Below, piece after piece: positions 11,514 to 21,845 of a stretch of DNA of 64,000 nucleotides. The stretch comes from Aphanomyces cochlioides. Taxonomy: Eukaryota; Oomycota; Saprolegniomycetes; Saprolegniales; Verrucalvaceae. Under the pieces are notes generated by a model. It had not been told where the DNA came from. It worked only from the letters and a program-made list of their open reading frames with translations, and searched no databases. Numbering within the stretch: the first letter of the stretch is position 1; each line of letters begins with the position of its first letter. The stretch spans positions 744,001-808,000 of the forward strand of contig JAHQRK010000022.1 in NCBI GenBank assembly GCA_019828595.1, given 5' to 3'. The translations under genes were made by a program, and so were the position numbers.

Positions 11514-12307
11514 TTGTAATGTCATATTTATCCATTGGAGAAATGCATCGCCTTTCGCTTGACGTCATCATAGAGGCGGCGACTTTGCAAAGTTCCATAT
11601 TTCTGTTTGTTTTGTACCCAGTTTTCTTATTGAAACTTCGTACAGTTAGATAAATCGTATTGTCCCGTCTTCATTTACAACGCATCACTGGAAGCTTATG
11701 ATCGTATTTTGTCTCGTTTTGTACCTAATTATTTTTATGTGATTTGACATCCACAATATTTGGTCAGAGATGTATCTACTTAATGCTGTCAAGTCGGTTT
11801 TGATAGACACAAGATAGCGCTACCAAGGGCGCAAGTTGGTCTAGCTATTAGGATAGAGCTCAGTTCGTTGGTGCGCCGCTGTAGCATTTATCTCGACCAG
11901 TGCAGCAACATAAACTGCCAGCGCAGATGAGTGACATTTCAACAATAAATTTTGTGTCTACAGACTTCTCTTCATCGTGGTGACAACGGGTTTCATTCCC
12001 AAATCCAAGCCATCGCCTTGTTGGTATATCGCGTTAAGATCTACAGTCTTTTCCACATAACAACGCCTTGCTGTACCGGTATGCCGTCAAACATTTCACA
12101 TATTTCAAATGTCCTCGATTTCTAAAAATAGATTGGAAAATGGGATCTTTCAGATGTGCCCAAGTCGGACTGAACGCCAAACGTCCTTCTCTCGCTTCTT
12201 CGAGACATGCATACTGGGACGAAGCTTGTCCATAAAAGCACCCTCTAGCGCTTGAGCGATCGACCCTTTGTAGTGCAAGAGCAGGAGAAGGTTTCGCCCA
12301 GAACTGG
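11514..12307. other. Intergenic spacer between two transporters
   Basis: About 800 bp of AT-rich sequence. No CDS, hairpin or repeat stands out. It probably holds the 3' end of the sugar transporter and the promoter of the next gene. Confidence 0.5.
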
Positions 12308-13681
12308 ATGCTGATGAACGACCTGTTTGGTTTCCACCGGTACAGCTTGCTGTCGTCTACTGAAGTGCAGCAGACGCCGCGAGGACGCCGTCGATATGGC
12401 CGATGGATGGTTCGAATACTCTTGATCAACTTGGTTGAGCTCACGGCTGAATCAGCGCGAGGAATCGTCATGCCAACACTGTTTCTCTACTGCCAGTCGC
12501 TTGGTGGCACGTTGGTCACGATGGGGCTTCTCACGTCCGCCTTCAGTGTCGGGCGGCTCCTCTCTTCATTCTTCTTTGGTTGGCTTTGCGATCGCTGCCC
12601 GTATCGCACAGTGTATCTCCTGGCCTCTGCTTGCGGCGTCGTTGGAAACGTGATCTACCTCTTTGCCGATTCCAAAGCGAGCGTGAAAATCCTCCTCCTA
12701 AGTCGTTTTGTCGTCGGGCTTGGCGCTGGCAATCGCAGCGTCTGTCGAGCTGACGTTGCTCGTATGACAAGCGTCTCGGACCGCTTGAAATACATGAATC
12801 GCCTCAGCTTGACCGTCTTCTTGGGCTATGCATTAACTCCAGGCATTGTCTGGGACATCGATGTCAATTTCCTGGGCTTGTCCTTCACCGCCCTGACAGC
12901 CCCTGGCTTGATTCTTGCGCTCATGAATGCGCTCACGTTTGGGCTCCTCTTGTGCCTCTATGACGAGTCGATTACTCCTCACGATGGACAAATAATGGAC
13001 GACATTGAAGCTCCACAGCCTGCCAAGCGAGAAACGGAAGTCTACGAGCCCACGTCCAAGTTGCTCTACCTTGGCGTGGCTGTTTTCATGGCTTTAAACG
13101 TCGTCGGACGCGGCATTTTGTCCATCTTTGAAACGATCAACGTGCCCATGTATCTCGCCGTGGCTCAAGCTAGCAACAGCGCGTCGGTGACCTCTCAAGT
13201 GCTTGCCGCTTCGACCTTTCAGTTCCAAGCCGGTCTTCTGGGGCTTTTCTGCTACGGCGCCATTGAATTCGCGGGGGAACGCATCGCCCAAACGACATGG
13301 CTCTACATTGGTCTTGCTGCTCTTGGCGCGGGCGACGCATGGCTAGCTCTTCGTTGGCCATCGCCGTCGTTTGGTGAATTTACAGGGGCGATTTTTTGTA
13401 TCTGGAGCATTGGAAGCCCCCTCCTGACGGCGGTGTCCGTCGCTGCGTTTTCAACCATCCTTGGCAACCGACAACAAGGCACTTGGATGGGCATTCTTGG
13501 CTCTGCAGCGTCCGCTAGTCGTATCTTGCTGCCGCTCCTTCCGCCGCTCTTTGTAAGCTTTGCACCCATGTTTTGGCTCGCTGCGATTTTATCCATGCTC
13601 GGCATCGCCCTCCTTGCAATCTATCAGCGATTAGTTCTCCAAGACATAGTCCAGTGGCGAGTCAAGCAGGTTAGGCATTAA
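12308..13681 (+). CDS. MFS transporter, MFSD8/CLN7-like
   Basis: Single exon, 457 residues, about 12 hydrophobic segments split by a charged central loop (about residues 220-245). Motif A of the MFS appears as GRLLSSFFFGWLCDRCPYR between helices 2 and 3. Helix 4 carries RFVVGLGAGNRSVCRADVA, which matches the RxxxGxGAGxxSVxRAYxAxxT pattern of MFSD8-type lysosomal/endosomal proteins. In animals that family is an endolysosomal chloride/organic solute carrier; an endomembrane role here is inference. The start at 12308 is the first ATG of the frame. A later Met (MVRILLIN) directly before helix 1 is possible. Confidence 0.75.
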   Translation: MLMNDLFGFHRYSLLSSTEVQQTPRGRRRYGRWMVRILLINLVELTAESARGIVMPTLFLYCQSLGGTLVTMGLLTSAFSVGRLLSSFFFGWLCDRCPYRTVYLLASACGVVGNVIYLFADSKASVKILLLSRFVVGLGAGNRSVCRADVARMTSVSDRLKYMNRLSLTVFLGYALTPGIVWDIDVNFLGLSFTALTAPGLILALMNALTFGLLLCLYDESITPHDGQIMDDIEAPQPAKRETEVYEPTSKLLYLGVAVFMALNVVGRGILSIFETINVPMYLAVAQASNSASVTSQVLAASTFQFQAGLLGLFCYGAIEFAGERIAQTTWLYIGLAALGAGDAWLALRWPSPSFGEFTGAIFCIWSIGSPLLTAVSVAAFSTILGNRQQGTWMGILGSAASASRILLPLLPPLFVSFAPMFWLAAILSMLGIALLAIYQRLVLQDIVQWRVKQVRH

Positions 13682-13826
13682 ACTAGCGTCATGAGGATAA
13701 AGAGGACGAGGATATAGTGAGCAGAAAGTTATGTTTTGAGAAGAATTCGCTACTGTGATGAGATTTTTGACTACAGCAGCGGCTGGAAAATCGACCGGGG
13801 GGGAGTTTGACGTCCTGCGCTTTGAC

Positions 13827-14202
13827 TCAAGACGTCCGGCTGAGAGTTTTGACGAGACTTAGCGCTTTGAACCCCTGGATGGCACTCGCGGGGGAAGCGC
13901 TTTGAGCTTTTTTCAAAATTCGTCGAGGGGGAATTCCAGCATTTCGTCCCGAGGCTTCGTTTTGAGATGCTTCCTTGCCCTCGGGGGCGTTCAAACCATC
14001 GAGGGCTGGTGCTGGGGCACGTTGGGCCATTTTCAATACCCGAGCAAGGGAAACCACTGCATTTCGTCCCAAGTCGCTGCTCTCGTCTGCATTGAACGGG
14101 GGGGGGGATTTTGCAGTTGACGAGGTCCACCAATTGACCGTTGATAGCTTTTGTCGACAGCGCCGCAAGGAAGAAGAGGGGCGTGAAAAGAGAGAGCTGC
14201 AT
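13827..14202 (-). pseudogene. Putative secreted protein with two 39-residue repeats, frameshifted at G10
   Basis: The frame from the ATG at 14202 starts with a textbook signal peptide (MQLSLFTPLFFLAAL then a polar stretch) and continues to a run of ten G on the plus strand (14098-14107). After that run, coding character moves to the next frame. There, two imperfect 39-residue repeats each start with GRNA and carry R-x-L-K-x-A-Q-x-A, ending at 13827. The repeat at protein level supports real coding. The homopolymer could be a true frameshift or a sequencing length error. If the frame is intact, this is a small secreted protein of about 125 residues. No domain is recognised, and a role at the host interface would be speculation. 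Confidence 0.4.
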
Positions 14203-14207
14203 TGCAT

Positions 14208-14778
14208 ATTGGCGTCGACACCAGAAATTGAATTCTGAGCTCGTTGTGAGGGTCTTTGCTGGTCAAAGATGGTTGGGAATGCCGTCGAAATGTCATTTCC
14301 CGCGACGTAGCTCTACGCGTGGAGCTCAACAGCGTCATGATGTGGTACAACCTTGGACAACGACGAGCACTGTATTGACTGGAACTCATTGGGAGCTCTA
14401 CTTGGACGTTTCATCGCAAAGACAAGATTCATTGCACTTAGTTGAGTCCCCCCCCCGTCTAAGCCTACCTCGTGGGGGGATTTCTATCCTGTAGGGGGCG
14501 GCAATTTGCAGGGAACATTCGTGTCGTGACGACACGACAGAGAGATTCAAAGGTGTACTCCAGTGGAACCTTCCATCTAGCAGCACTACTTGACGCTAAT
14601 CGAGCCAAATATGCTGACAAAACTCCCCCCACGAGCGAATGCTCCCCCTCGATGCTCATTTTCAAGTACGTAATCATCATAGGCGTGGCTCTTGTTGCAC
14701 CAGTTCGGTTGAAAATCAACAAACTACAATTCTCCAACGCCGATCAAGTCGCAGATCTAGCTATTGGCAACTCGTTGC
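14208..14778. other. Intergenic region between secreted-protein candidate and BT1 transporter
   Basis: ORFs of about 90-130 residues exist on both strands here (14141-14494 and 14465-14882) but none has a recognisable domain, and they overlap one another. C/G homopolymer runs are frequent (for example 14448-14456). Confidence 0.35.
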
Positions 14779-16506
14779 TTACATCTTGGGCGCCGCCACG
14801 GGGCATTTGCCAGTCGCGGGGTCGAACTTGCCGTTGCCACCAGCAATGCGGTAGCACTTGGTCGATGGGTAGATCGACATGACACTGCTGATCATGGAGA
14901 ACGTCAAGACGCCAAGGAAAAGGAAGACAAGCAAGAAACCAGCCAACTTGCTCTGGCCGCCCTTCTTCTTGAGTTCTTGGAGTTCCTTCTTCTGGGGAGG
15001 CAGCATGACGAGGAAGACGAGCGAGAAAATCATGCAAGAATACATGATAATGTACGTGTAGGCAGCATCCCAGCGGACTTCATGCGTGTCGGACTTGATG
15101 TCGTTTTGAGAAACCTTGAAATACGAGTCGATGTATTTGTAGATCACGGAGGCAACGGGGGAGGCGACGTTGTTCATGGTCGTGATCAAACCGTACGTGG
15201 CCCCTTCGACACCAGGATCGGCGATTTCGACAGCGCAGTACGTGCCGACAATGAAACGGAGACCCGAAGGAACGTTTTCGGTCAAACCCGTACCAGTCCA
15301 GAACCACTGGTTACGCACAACATCGGCGATAGTGAAGAAAGCCATGATCGCATCGATGAAAATCGTACCGAGGGAGCCGATGGCAATGATCCAGCGCCAG
15401 TTCCAGTGGAGACCATACTTGCCGACAACAGACAACGCAACGGCAAAGACGGCTTTGCCCAACATGTTAGCCAACGACGTGTTGAGGGGTTCGACCTTGG
15501 CCCACCACGATTCAATGGGACTGCCAGCGGTCGTGCTGATGCCGTAGAAGACGTTGTTGATGAAGCGGAAAGCGCAGATTTGCCACATCGCACGCTGTTG
15601 GAGCAAACCCCAGAATTGGCTCACCCAAGTCTTGAGTGGAATGCCAGGGCTCTTCTTTTCGACGACAACAAAGATGGTCGTGAGGACGACCATGGCGCAG
15701 GGGATCAAACAGATGCCGTAAGGAACATTGGGGGCCATGGAGAAAGAGAACGAACCGTTGTAGTTGGCACCGTTCAAGCCAAAGGCGGGCACAGCGACGG
15801 CAATGATACTGCCGATGTAGCGCCAGACGTAGATAGCAGTTTGGACACGACCACGGATAGCAATGGGTTCACGCTGAGCGTATTCGACGACCATAGCATC
15901 GGAAGCGCAGGCAGCCGTGACGTAGCCAAAGGAGACCAACATGGAGAGGATGATGAACTTGGCACCGCGGTCAGGGGCTTCAAAGTCGTAGTTCTTGTCT
16001 TGGATGTCCTTGGGCACCTTTGACAATGGCAACTTGCAGTAGTCCTTGTATTCCGTCGTCCAGTTGCAGTAAGGATCGCCCAAGCTCGAGAAGAACATGA
16101 CAGCCAAGCAGACCATCGCAATGGTCCAGCCGATAAGCATCCACGACTTGCGGCGGTAACCAAAGACAGGGAAGCAGTCGGAAAACATCCCAAAGAGCAC
16201 CTTGTAGGACCAGCCAAGGTTGACCAAGACCGAGTACGACGCCGTTTGGTAGCCTTCCATTTGGAGGTAAAAGTTGAAAATCGGGTAGTTGAGCGCGGGA
16301 ATCATGCCGTAGATGACACCGATGGTGAAGTACTGCGAGTACAAGCCAAAGGCTTCACGAGACCAGATCGGGAGAGCTCCCCCTTCGACCAACGCACCGT
16401 CTTCGAGTTCGCCGGGGGTCTTGGCTTCGGTGTACTCACCATCCTTACCTTTGGAAGTCGCATAGGAGAGGCGTTCCTCGAGATCCATCTTGTCGTTTGG
16501 ATTCAT
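14779..16506 (-). CDS. BT1-family folate/biopterin transporter
   Basis: Single exon, 575 residues from the ATG at 16506; the frame is open to about 16587 but with no earlier ATG. After an acidic 50-residue N-terminus there are about 12 membrane segments. The helix 2-3 region reads YKVLFGMFSDCFPVFGYRRKSW, the K-x-x-x-G-x-x-S-D-x-x-P-x-x-G-x-x-R-K signature of the BT1/FBT family. Members import folate, biopterin or S-adenosylmethionine in kinetoplastids, plants and oomycetes, where the family is expanded. The C-terminus is basic and ends in a hydrophobic segment. The antisense strand holds a 419-codon ORF that I treat as a shadow. Confidence 0.85.
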   Translation of the reverse strand: MNPNDKMDLEERLSYATSKGKDGEYTEAKTPGELEDGALVEGGALPIWSREAFGLYSQYFTIGVIYGMIPALNYPIFNFYLQMEGYQTASYSVLVNLGWSYKVLFGMFSDCFPVFGYRRKSWMLIGWTIAMVCLAVMFFSSLGDPYCNWTTEYKDYCKLPLSKVPKDIQDKNYDFEAPDRGAKFIILSMLVSFGYVTAACASDAMVVEYAQREPIAIRGRVQTAIYVWRYIGSIIAVAVPAFGLNGANYNGSFSFSMAPNVPYGICLIPCAMVVLTTIFVVVEKKSPGIPLKTWVSQFWGLLQQRAMWQICAFRFINNVFYGISTTAGSPIESWWAKVEPLNTSLANMLGKAVFAVALSVVGKYGLHWNWRWIIAIGSLGTIFIDAIMAFFTIADVVRNQWFWTGTGLTENVPSGLRFIVGTYCAVEIADPGVEGATYGLITTMNNVASPVASVIYKYIDSYFKVSQNDIKSDTHEVRWDAAYTYIIMYSCMIFSLVFLVMLPPQKKELQELKKKGGQSKLAGFLLVFLFLGVLTFSMISSVMSIYPSTKCYRIAGGNGKFDPATGKCPVAAPKM

Positions 16507-17725
16507 CTTGGGCCGAGTAAAATGCGCAATGAAGCTTTCCAAAATGTCGAGGGTCAAAACAGGAACTAAGTCCGGCCCACGACACAATGGTCAATACTAA
16601 ACTCTGGGTGAATCTTTTGTGTGACGGTTGACCAGTGGCGATTGTAATGATGACAACAACCTTGCTAGTAGAGAACTAGCCTCTCGACTTTCTCCTTGTG
16701 ACAGGCACCTGATTGTTCCAATCCATCATTCAACAGTATTGACTCTTGTCGAGTGGAATCATTCGCAAGTTGAATATTTCCTGGTTGCGTTAATATTCGT
16801 GGCAGGAACCACGCAAGAGGAGCAAGCATGACAAGGCCAAGACGCTGGCTTTGGTTGGCTCCCGTCAACATGTCTTGTGTCTCACTCTCGAGCATAATCG
16901 ACATCTCCATCAATTATTGCAACAACACTGCGCCCATTTTCGCTCAATCGCCAGCTAATAAGTCTCACATTCTCGCCTTCAACCGTGTTGCAAGGTGAAT
17001 TGCAATGTTGACAAAGGAAAAACCTGACAGAGAACTCGACAAATAGGTCAACGTGTGTTACTTCCGGCGGCGTCCAAGCCCTGAACCATGCGAAATGCAC
17101 CAAATAAAGCCATGGAGTGGGCAGCTGTTGATCGCACTAACTGTTAACCCACTCACGTGGTCATTGCAGTAAATGCCCTCCTTGAATTTTGTTTGACAAA
17201 TTCGGTAACACTCATCAGCTTCCGTGACAAAAGACAAGACTTCTCACTCTGCCCTTGAATACCCAGAATACGCCGCACCAGAAGCTTCAAGCTAAGAGAG
17301 ATGATGAATACTAGTAAATGATTCATCCATGGTCAACATAAGTGGGCACTGGTGCATTGTACGCCCGGCAAAGTATTCCGTGTGGTACAGCAATTAACAT
17401 CGGAGATAAAAATTGTCATTTTCAACCAAATTTGTGGTTTTGACCAAAAATCGAATTCATTTTCAAATCGATTTCATCATACAGTACTGAAGTGGTGGGT
17501 GTCAGTGTGTGTTTTGCGTGAGTCAGGTGGCTGATTGATTCTGATTGGCTGAATAATTTTAAATTTTAATTCTAGCCAATCAGAGAAGCCCGTTCGATTC
17601 GGAATCGATTCGAAACCTCGGTCGATTCAAACCGTTCCTCACAATTTTGTATCAAACGCACAATAATGGATACCCATCTAAACACACAACAATCAGCGTT
17701 TGTAATTTCCGCAGCGGAACTGACG
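16507..17725. other. Intergenic, contains a half-copy of the foldback repeat
   Basis: 1.2 kb with no supportable gene. From about 17412 to 17556 it matches the right arm of the inverted repeat at 30653-30840 (shared TTTTGCGTGA, TGATTGGCTGA and CAAATCGATT.CATCATAC). A palindromic pair of NF-Y-like motifs (GATTGGCT/AGCCAATC) lies at 17541-17582. Confidence 0.5.
17412..17556 (+). repeat. Diverged half-copy of the foldback repeat family
   Basis: The order of short blocks is the same as in 30653-30840: ATTGTC, an AAATTTGT block, AAATCGATT.CATCATAC, TGTGTTTTGCGTGA, then TTCTGATTGGCTGA. Only one arm is present. It lies 170 bp from the LTR-1 insertion. Confidence 0.5.
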
Positions 17726-17730
17726 GTTTG

Positions 17731-17944
17731 TGTAGCAAACTAGGCAGAGGAAGGCAAATTGTAGAATGAATTAGATCTCAACTTAACTCTAATCTAGCAC
17801 ATCCTTGTAACTTTAAGCCACATCCTATTATCACATCGCTTTGGTTGGTGTTGAGGGGCGTTTACGCTAGTTTCCTAAGTCGTAAACTGCGTTACAGCAT
17901 TCAGCCGAAGTCCTGAGCCAAACCGGTGGCTCAGGATCGCTACA
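17731..17944 (-). repeat. LTR-1 3' LTR (left copy)
   Basis: 214 bp, TGTAGCAAAC to GGATCGCTACA on the plus strand. It aligns end to end with 23419-23632. The polyprotein stop codon is formed by its first bases on the minus strand (ATG TAG spanning the internal/LTR junction). Confidence 0.93.
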
Positions 17945-18182
17945 TCCTCCCCGTGACGTCCGGCTGTCGTCGGGAAAGACGGCGCTGGAGGTCTTGAACT
18001 AGCTGCTTGAAATGAACGACGTGCTTGATGTTCTTTGCGAGTTCCCATGTTGCTTCGCTTTCAGGTTGGCCATGCCACTTGACGAGATATTCGAGCTTGC
18101 GATTGAATTGTCTCTGCTTCAAGAGGCGTTCGACGATGAAGAGTTCTTCACCAGTTGAGTCATCGAGTATGACGGGTGTTGC
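17940..18182 (-). pseudogene. Chromodomain tail of LTR-1 pol, cut off by a TAG
   Basis: This open stretch follows the pol stop at 18183-18185 in the same frame. It encodes a chromodomain core, KLEYLVKWHGQPESEATWEL, with the aromatic cage-like Y, W and W positions. In chromoviruses this domain sits at the integrase C-terminus and guides insertion to chromatin. Here one nonsense codon, probably a former CAG, separates it from the 1,220-residue upstream protein. Translation would need readthrough. Confidence 0.75.
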
Positions 18183-21100
18183 CTAGGGAATCGGTCGACT
18201 TGCAAATTTGGGATCGTTCGGTTGATAGTGTTTCAGGTGGTCGACATTGAAAACATCATGGAGTCTTGACATTGATCGAGGCAACTTCAGGCGCATTGCG
18301 TTTTCATTGATTTCTTCAATGACTTCAAAGGGGCCGATGAATCGGGGAACTAGCTTTGGACGCCCATTGCGATCGAATTGTTGTGCATGCTTCAATGGCA
18401 AATCGCGGGTTGCAAGGAGAACTTGATCTCCAACTTTGAAAGTTATGTTTGAGCGCTTCTTGTCATAGAATGCCTTTTGTCTTGCTTGAGCCTTCTTCAA
18501 ATTTTCTTGGGCAATCTTCAATATCTCTTGTCGTTCTTCAGAGTAGTTTTTGGCAAAGTCATTTGGAGGCATTATACTATCTATTACAGGGTTTCGCAAA
18601 GTTCTTCCAGTGTCGATTTGAAATGGAGTGAGGCCAGTTGACGACTGAACTAGTCCTTGGTGAGCATACTCTATCGTGGGTAAATGGTCAACCCAATCTT
18701 CTCCAAGATAGGACACTTGGCAACGTAGAGCATCTTCTAGTGTTCGATTTTGGCGTTCAGTTGCTCCATCAGCTTCAGCACGACCCGCAGTTGTCATGGC
18801 TTGCTTGATATTCATGATTTGCATGAGGGACTTCCAGAAATTACTTGTAAATTTTGGGTCTCGATCACTGATGATCACGCTTGGTAAGCCATGGTGGCGA
18901 ACAACATGATCGAAAAACAACTTTGCGGTTTGCGGAGCATCGGCATTTGTTTGAGTTGGAATGTACTTAGCTCTTTTTGACAATTTGTCAACAACAACTA
19001 AGGTAGCATCGCACGACTTGGATAGAGGTAGTCCAGTGATCCAGTCTGCTGAAATAGTATGCCAGCATTCGTTAGGGGCTTGAATCGGAATCATTTTGCC
19101 ATTGGCACGAATACTATTTGTCTTGTATCGACTGCAAGTTTCACAAGTTGCAACATAAAGTTTGACATCTTCCAAGAGAGTATCCCAGTAATACCACTGA
19201 GAAATACTTAGCAATGTTCGTCTTGTTCCGGGATGCGCAGCAATGCTTGAGTCATGAGCTTGAGAAATAACTTCAGCGCGCAGGATAACATCATTGGGAA
19301 CATAAAGTCTCCATACTTGATCTTTCGAACGAAGGAAGTACAAGTCATCTTTTTGAACATATTTGTCTTGTATAGCAACAGAGATGTCTTTCTTGTAAGC
19401 TTTAATGTATCGCTCTTTCGTGTCTTGATCCATTTCGACTGTTGAATACGAAATTTGTCTTGAATGATTGATTACAAGTCGTTGCGGAGTGGAAGCACAT
19501 TTTTGACTTGACAGATCCTCCCCCCAAAATGGAGTTCCAACGAGCTTGGTAAGTTCACGTGAGGGGAAACGGGATAAGTCAGGTGGAGTTTGCAAGGCAT
19601 CAAGTCGTAGAGCGGCGTTTGCACAACGGATTCCGCAATTATGAACAGAAATCATCGTCGCAAAGTTTGAGGCATCTCGTGGAGGTCGCGAAAGCGCATC
19701 GGCAACGACATTAAGTTTGCCAGGCCGATGATGCAACACAAAGTCAAACGCACTGAAAAAGTCGAGCCATCGAGTCAACTTAGGCGTGAGAATAGGAGTT
19801 TCCATGAACCATTTACACGTGGAGTTGTCCGTGTAAACGTCGAATCGAGTACCATGAAGGTAGTGACGCCACTTGCCGAGTGCAAGCTTGATCGCGTAGA
19901 GTTCTTTTTCATGAGCAGGCCACTTGACTTCATGAGGGCCAAGTCGCTTAGACAAAAATGCGATCGGTCGATCATTGCTGTCCTTATCCAACTGGGATAG
20001 AACTGCTCCACAACAGTATCCTGAGGCATCAGTTGTTACGATGAAAGGCTTGTCGTAGTTGGGCAGTTGTAAAACTGGAGCTTGTTGAAGTGCAATCTTG
20101 ATCGTTAAAAAGGCTTGTCGCTGATCTTCAGTCCATGACCACAGCGTTTTTGGCTTCATCAATTCACTTAAAGGGCGGACAATGTCCAAAAACTTCGGAA
20201 TAAACTTTCTGTAAAAGCTCGCAAATCCGATGAAACTCACTAAGTCTTTAGTGCACTTAGGTTCAGCCCATTGTTCGATTGCACGAACTTTTGACTTGTC
20301 AACGTGTAAGCCGTCTTTGGAAATTGTGTGGCCGAGAAAATCGACTGAGTCGAGGGCAAAGGCACACTTAGACGGACGAGCGTACAACTTTTCAGCTCGT
20401 AAAACATCGCAAATTGCTTGAAGGTGATGGATGTGGTCGTCGATTGACTTAGAGAAAACACAGATATCATCCATGTATACAACGGCAAAGGGGAATTTAT
20501 CGAAGAGGCGACGCATAAGTCGGGACCAAATTCCTGGCATTCCGGCCATTCCCATGGGAGCAACAACCCATTCATAGACTTCTCGATGAGTACGAAAGGC
20601 TGTGTATTTTCTTGCTTTTGGTTCAACAAGCATTTGGTGATATCCAGACGCTAAGTCGATCTTCGTAAAGACTTTGCTTCCATGCATGCGATCAAATAAG
20701 TCTTCGATGTTTGGCAAAGGGATCTTTGGGATCACCGTTTGCGAGTTGACATATCGATAGTCAAGAACCCAACGTATTGGAGTGTCGGGAGTCGCTGTTC
20801 TCAGCCATTCGCTTCTTGACTTCATTTGGCCGTTTTCATCTTTCTTGGGGACTCCAAAGATATTCGAAACCCAGTCGCTGTTGGACAATTGAATCCATCC
20901 TTTTCTTTCAAGTTCGCTGATGAACTTGTCCAGAGATGCTTGCTCGACTTGAGATAGACGAAAAGGTGGTCGATATTGTGGCTTGGCATCTGGACGCATG
21001 GTCAAATCGAATTCAATTCCTCGTTTTGGAGGCAGTGCGTCGGGAAGTTCTTTAGGAAACACATCTTTATACTTTGTTAGGAGTGTTTTGATGGCAGGGT

Positions 21101-21845
21101 GAAGGTTTTCTTGAACTTCCTTGACTGTCGTAAACTTGAGAATCCATCCGTCGCTTGAGTTGTCGCTTTCTTCCTTGACTACACTTCCATTGATCGATAA
21201 AATCTTGTGATTTCTCCAATCCACAATGGGATTAAAGCGATGGAACCATGGTTGTCCCAAAATCACGTCAAAGTTCTTCGAACCCAGATCCCATTCCGTA
21301 AACGGTAAGTTGGGAAAAGACATTCCTTCGAGAACGAGAGAACCTTCAGCTTCATTTACTCGTTTTACGCCAGAGTTTTGTCCGTCAAATCCTTCAATGA
21401 TGGCTTCTTTTTCCCGAATGACTTGGTCACAGAGGCCAGGACGGCACAAAAGGTTTGTAGCACCGCTGTCAATTAAAATCTTTACTGGCTTTCCATCCAG
21501 TTGACCTTCTGAAATCATCAGTTGATTTTCCGTTGGGACTTCCTTGTACTTGCTTTGAGCAACGTGCGTGTTGATCACTTCAATTTCTTCTTCTTCATCG
21601 CTGTCTTCGGCTTCTTGAACTTGAACATTGTGTTGTCGGTTAGTTGGACGAGATGATTGTGTTCCAGAGAAAGTCACTGCTCTGTTGTTGTGGTTTGAAC
21701 GGCGGAAATTGTTGTTTTGGTTGTTCTGGTGAAACCGTTGAGAGCTTCGGCAGACATTGGCTAGATGGCCTACTCGGCCGCACTTGTAGCAGGTTCGAGC
21801 ACCACGCTGAGAGTTTCGATTCATTTGCGCGTTATCGACTTCCAT
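18183..21845 (-). CDS. pol: LTR-1 pol: protease, reverse transcriptase, RNase H, integrase
   Basis: 1,220-codon open frame, part of a longer gag-pol frame. In order: CCHC zinc knuckle CYKCGRVGHLANVC (residues about 19-32); retropepsin with ILIDSGATNLL (about 128); RT with the YMDDICVFSK active site (about 460); RNase H with TTDASGYCCGAVL (about 605); integrase with an HHCC finger (H..AAHPGTRR, then C.TC) and a D,D-35-E core (DWITGLPL, ISDRDPKF, GATERQNRTLED). All catalytic residues that I can locate are present, so this pol may be functional although gag is not. The listed start is simply the first Met in the open frame. Related sequence continues upstream as an R/Q-rich linker. Confidence 0.9.
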   Translation of the reverse strand: MEVDNAQMNRNSQRGARTCYKCGRVGHLANVCRSSQRFHQNNQNNNFRRSNHNNRAVTFSGTQSSRPTNRQHNVQVQEAEDSDEEEEIEVINTHVAQSKYKEVPTENQLMISEGQLDGKPVKILIDSGATNLLCRPGLCDQVIREKEAIIEGFDGQNSGVKRVNEAEGSLVLEGMSFPNLPFTEWDLGSKNFDVILGQPWFHRFNPIVDWRNHKILSINGSVVKEESDNSSDGWILKFTTVKEVQENLHPAIKTLLTKYKDVFPKELPDALPPKRGIEFDLTMRPDAKPQYRPPFRLSQVEQASLDKFISELERKGWIQLSNSDWVSNIFGVPKKDENGQMKSRSEWLRTATPDTPIRWVLDYRYVNSQTVIPKIPLPNIEDLFDRMHGSKVFTKIDLASGYHQMLVEPKARKYTAFRTHREVYEWVVAPMGMAGMPGIWSRLMRRLFDKFPFAVVYMDDICVFSKSIDDHIHHLQAICDVLRAEKLYARPSKCAFALDSVDFLGHTISKDGLHVDKSKVRAIEQWAEPKCTKDLVSFIGFASFYRKFIPKFLDIVRPLSELMKPKTLWSWTEDQRQAFLTIKIALQQAPVLQLPNYDKPFIVTTDASGYCCGAVLSQLDKDSNDRPIAFLSKRLGPHEVKWPAHEKELYAIKLALGKWRHYLHGTRFDVYTDNSTCKWFMETPILTPKLTRWLDFFSAFDFVLHHRPGKLNVVADALSRPPRDASNFATMISVHNCGIRCANAALRLDALQTPPDLSRFPSRELTKLVGTPFWGEDLSSQKCASTPQRLVINHSRQISYSTVEMDQDTKERYIKAYKKDISVAIQDKYVQKDDLYFLRSKDQVWRLYVPNDVILRAEVISQAHDSSIAAHPGTRRTLLSISQWYYWDTLLEDVKLYVATCETCSRYKTNSIRANGKMIPIQAPNECWHTISADWITGLPLSKSCDATLVVVDKLSKRAKYIPTQTNADAPQTAKLFFDHVVRHHGLPSVIISDRDPKFTSNFWKSLMQIMNIKQAMTTAGRAEADGATERQNRTLEDALRCQVSYLGEDWVDHLPTIEYAHQGLVQSSTGLTPFQIDTGRTLRNPVIDSIMPPNDFAKNYSEERQEILKIAQENLKKAQARQKAFYDKKRSNITFKVGDQVLLATRDLPLKHAQQFDRNGRPKLVPRFIGPFEVIEEINENAMRLKLPRSMSRLHDVFNVDHLKHYQPNDPKFASRPIP

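Noticed and set aside
14764..16023. 419-codon plus-strand ORF
   Set aside because: It is exactly antisense to the BT1 transporter, has no membrane or domain pattern, and has the D/E/R/V-rich composition typical of a reverse-complement shadow of a hydrophobic protein.
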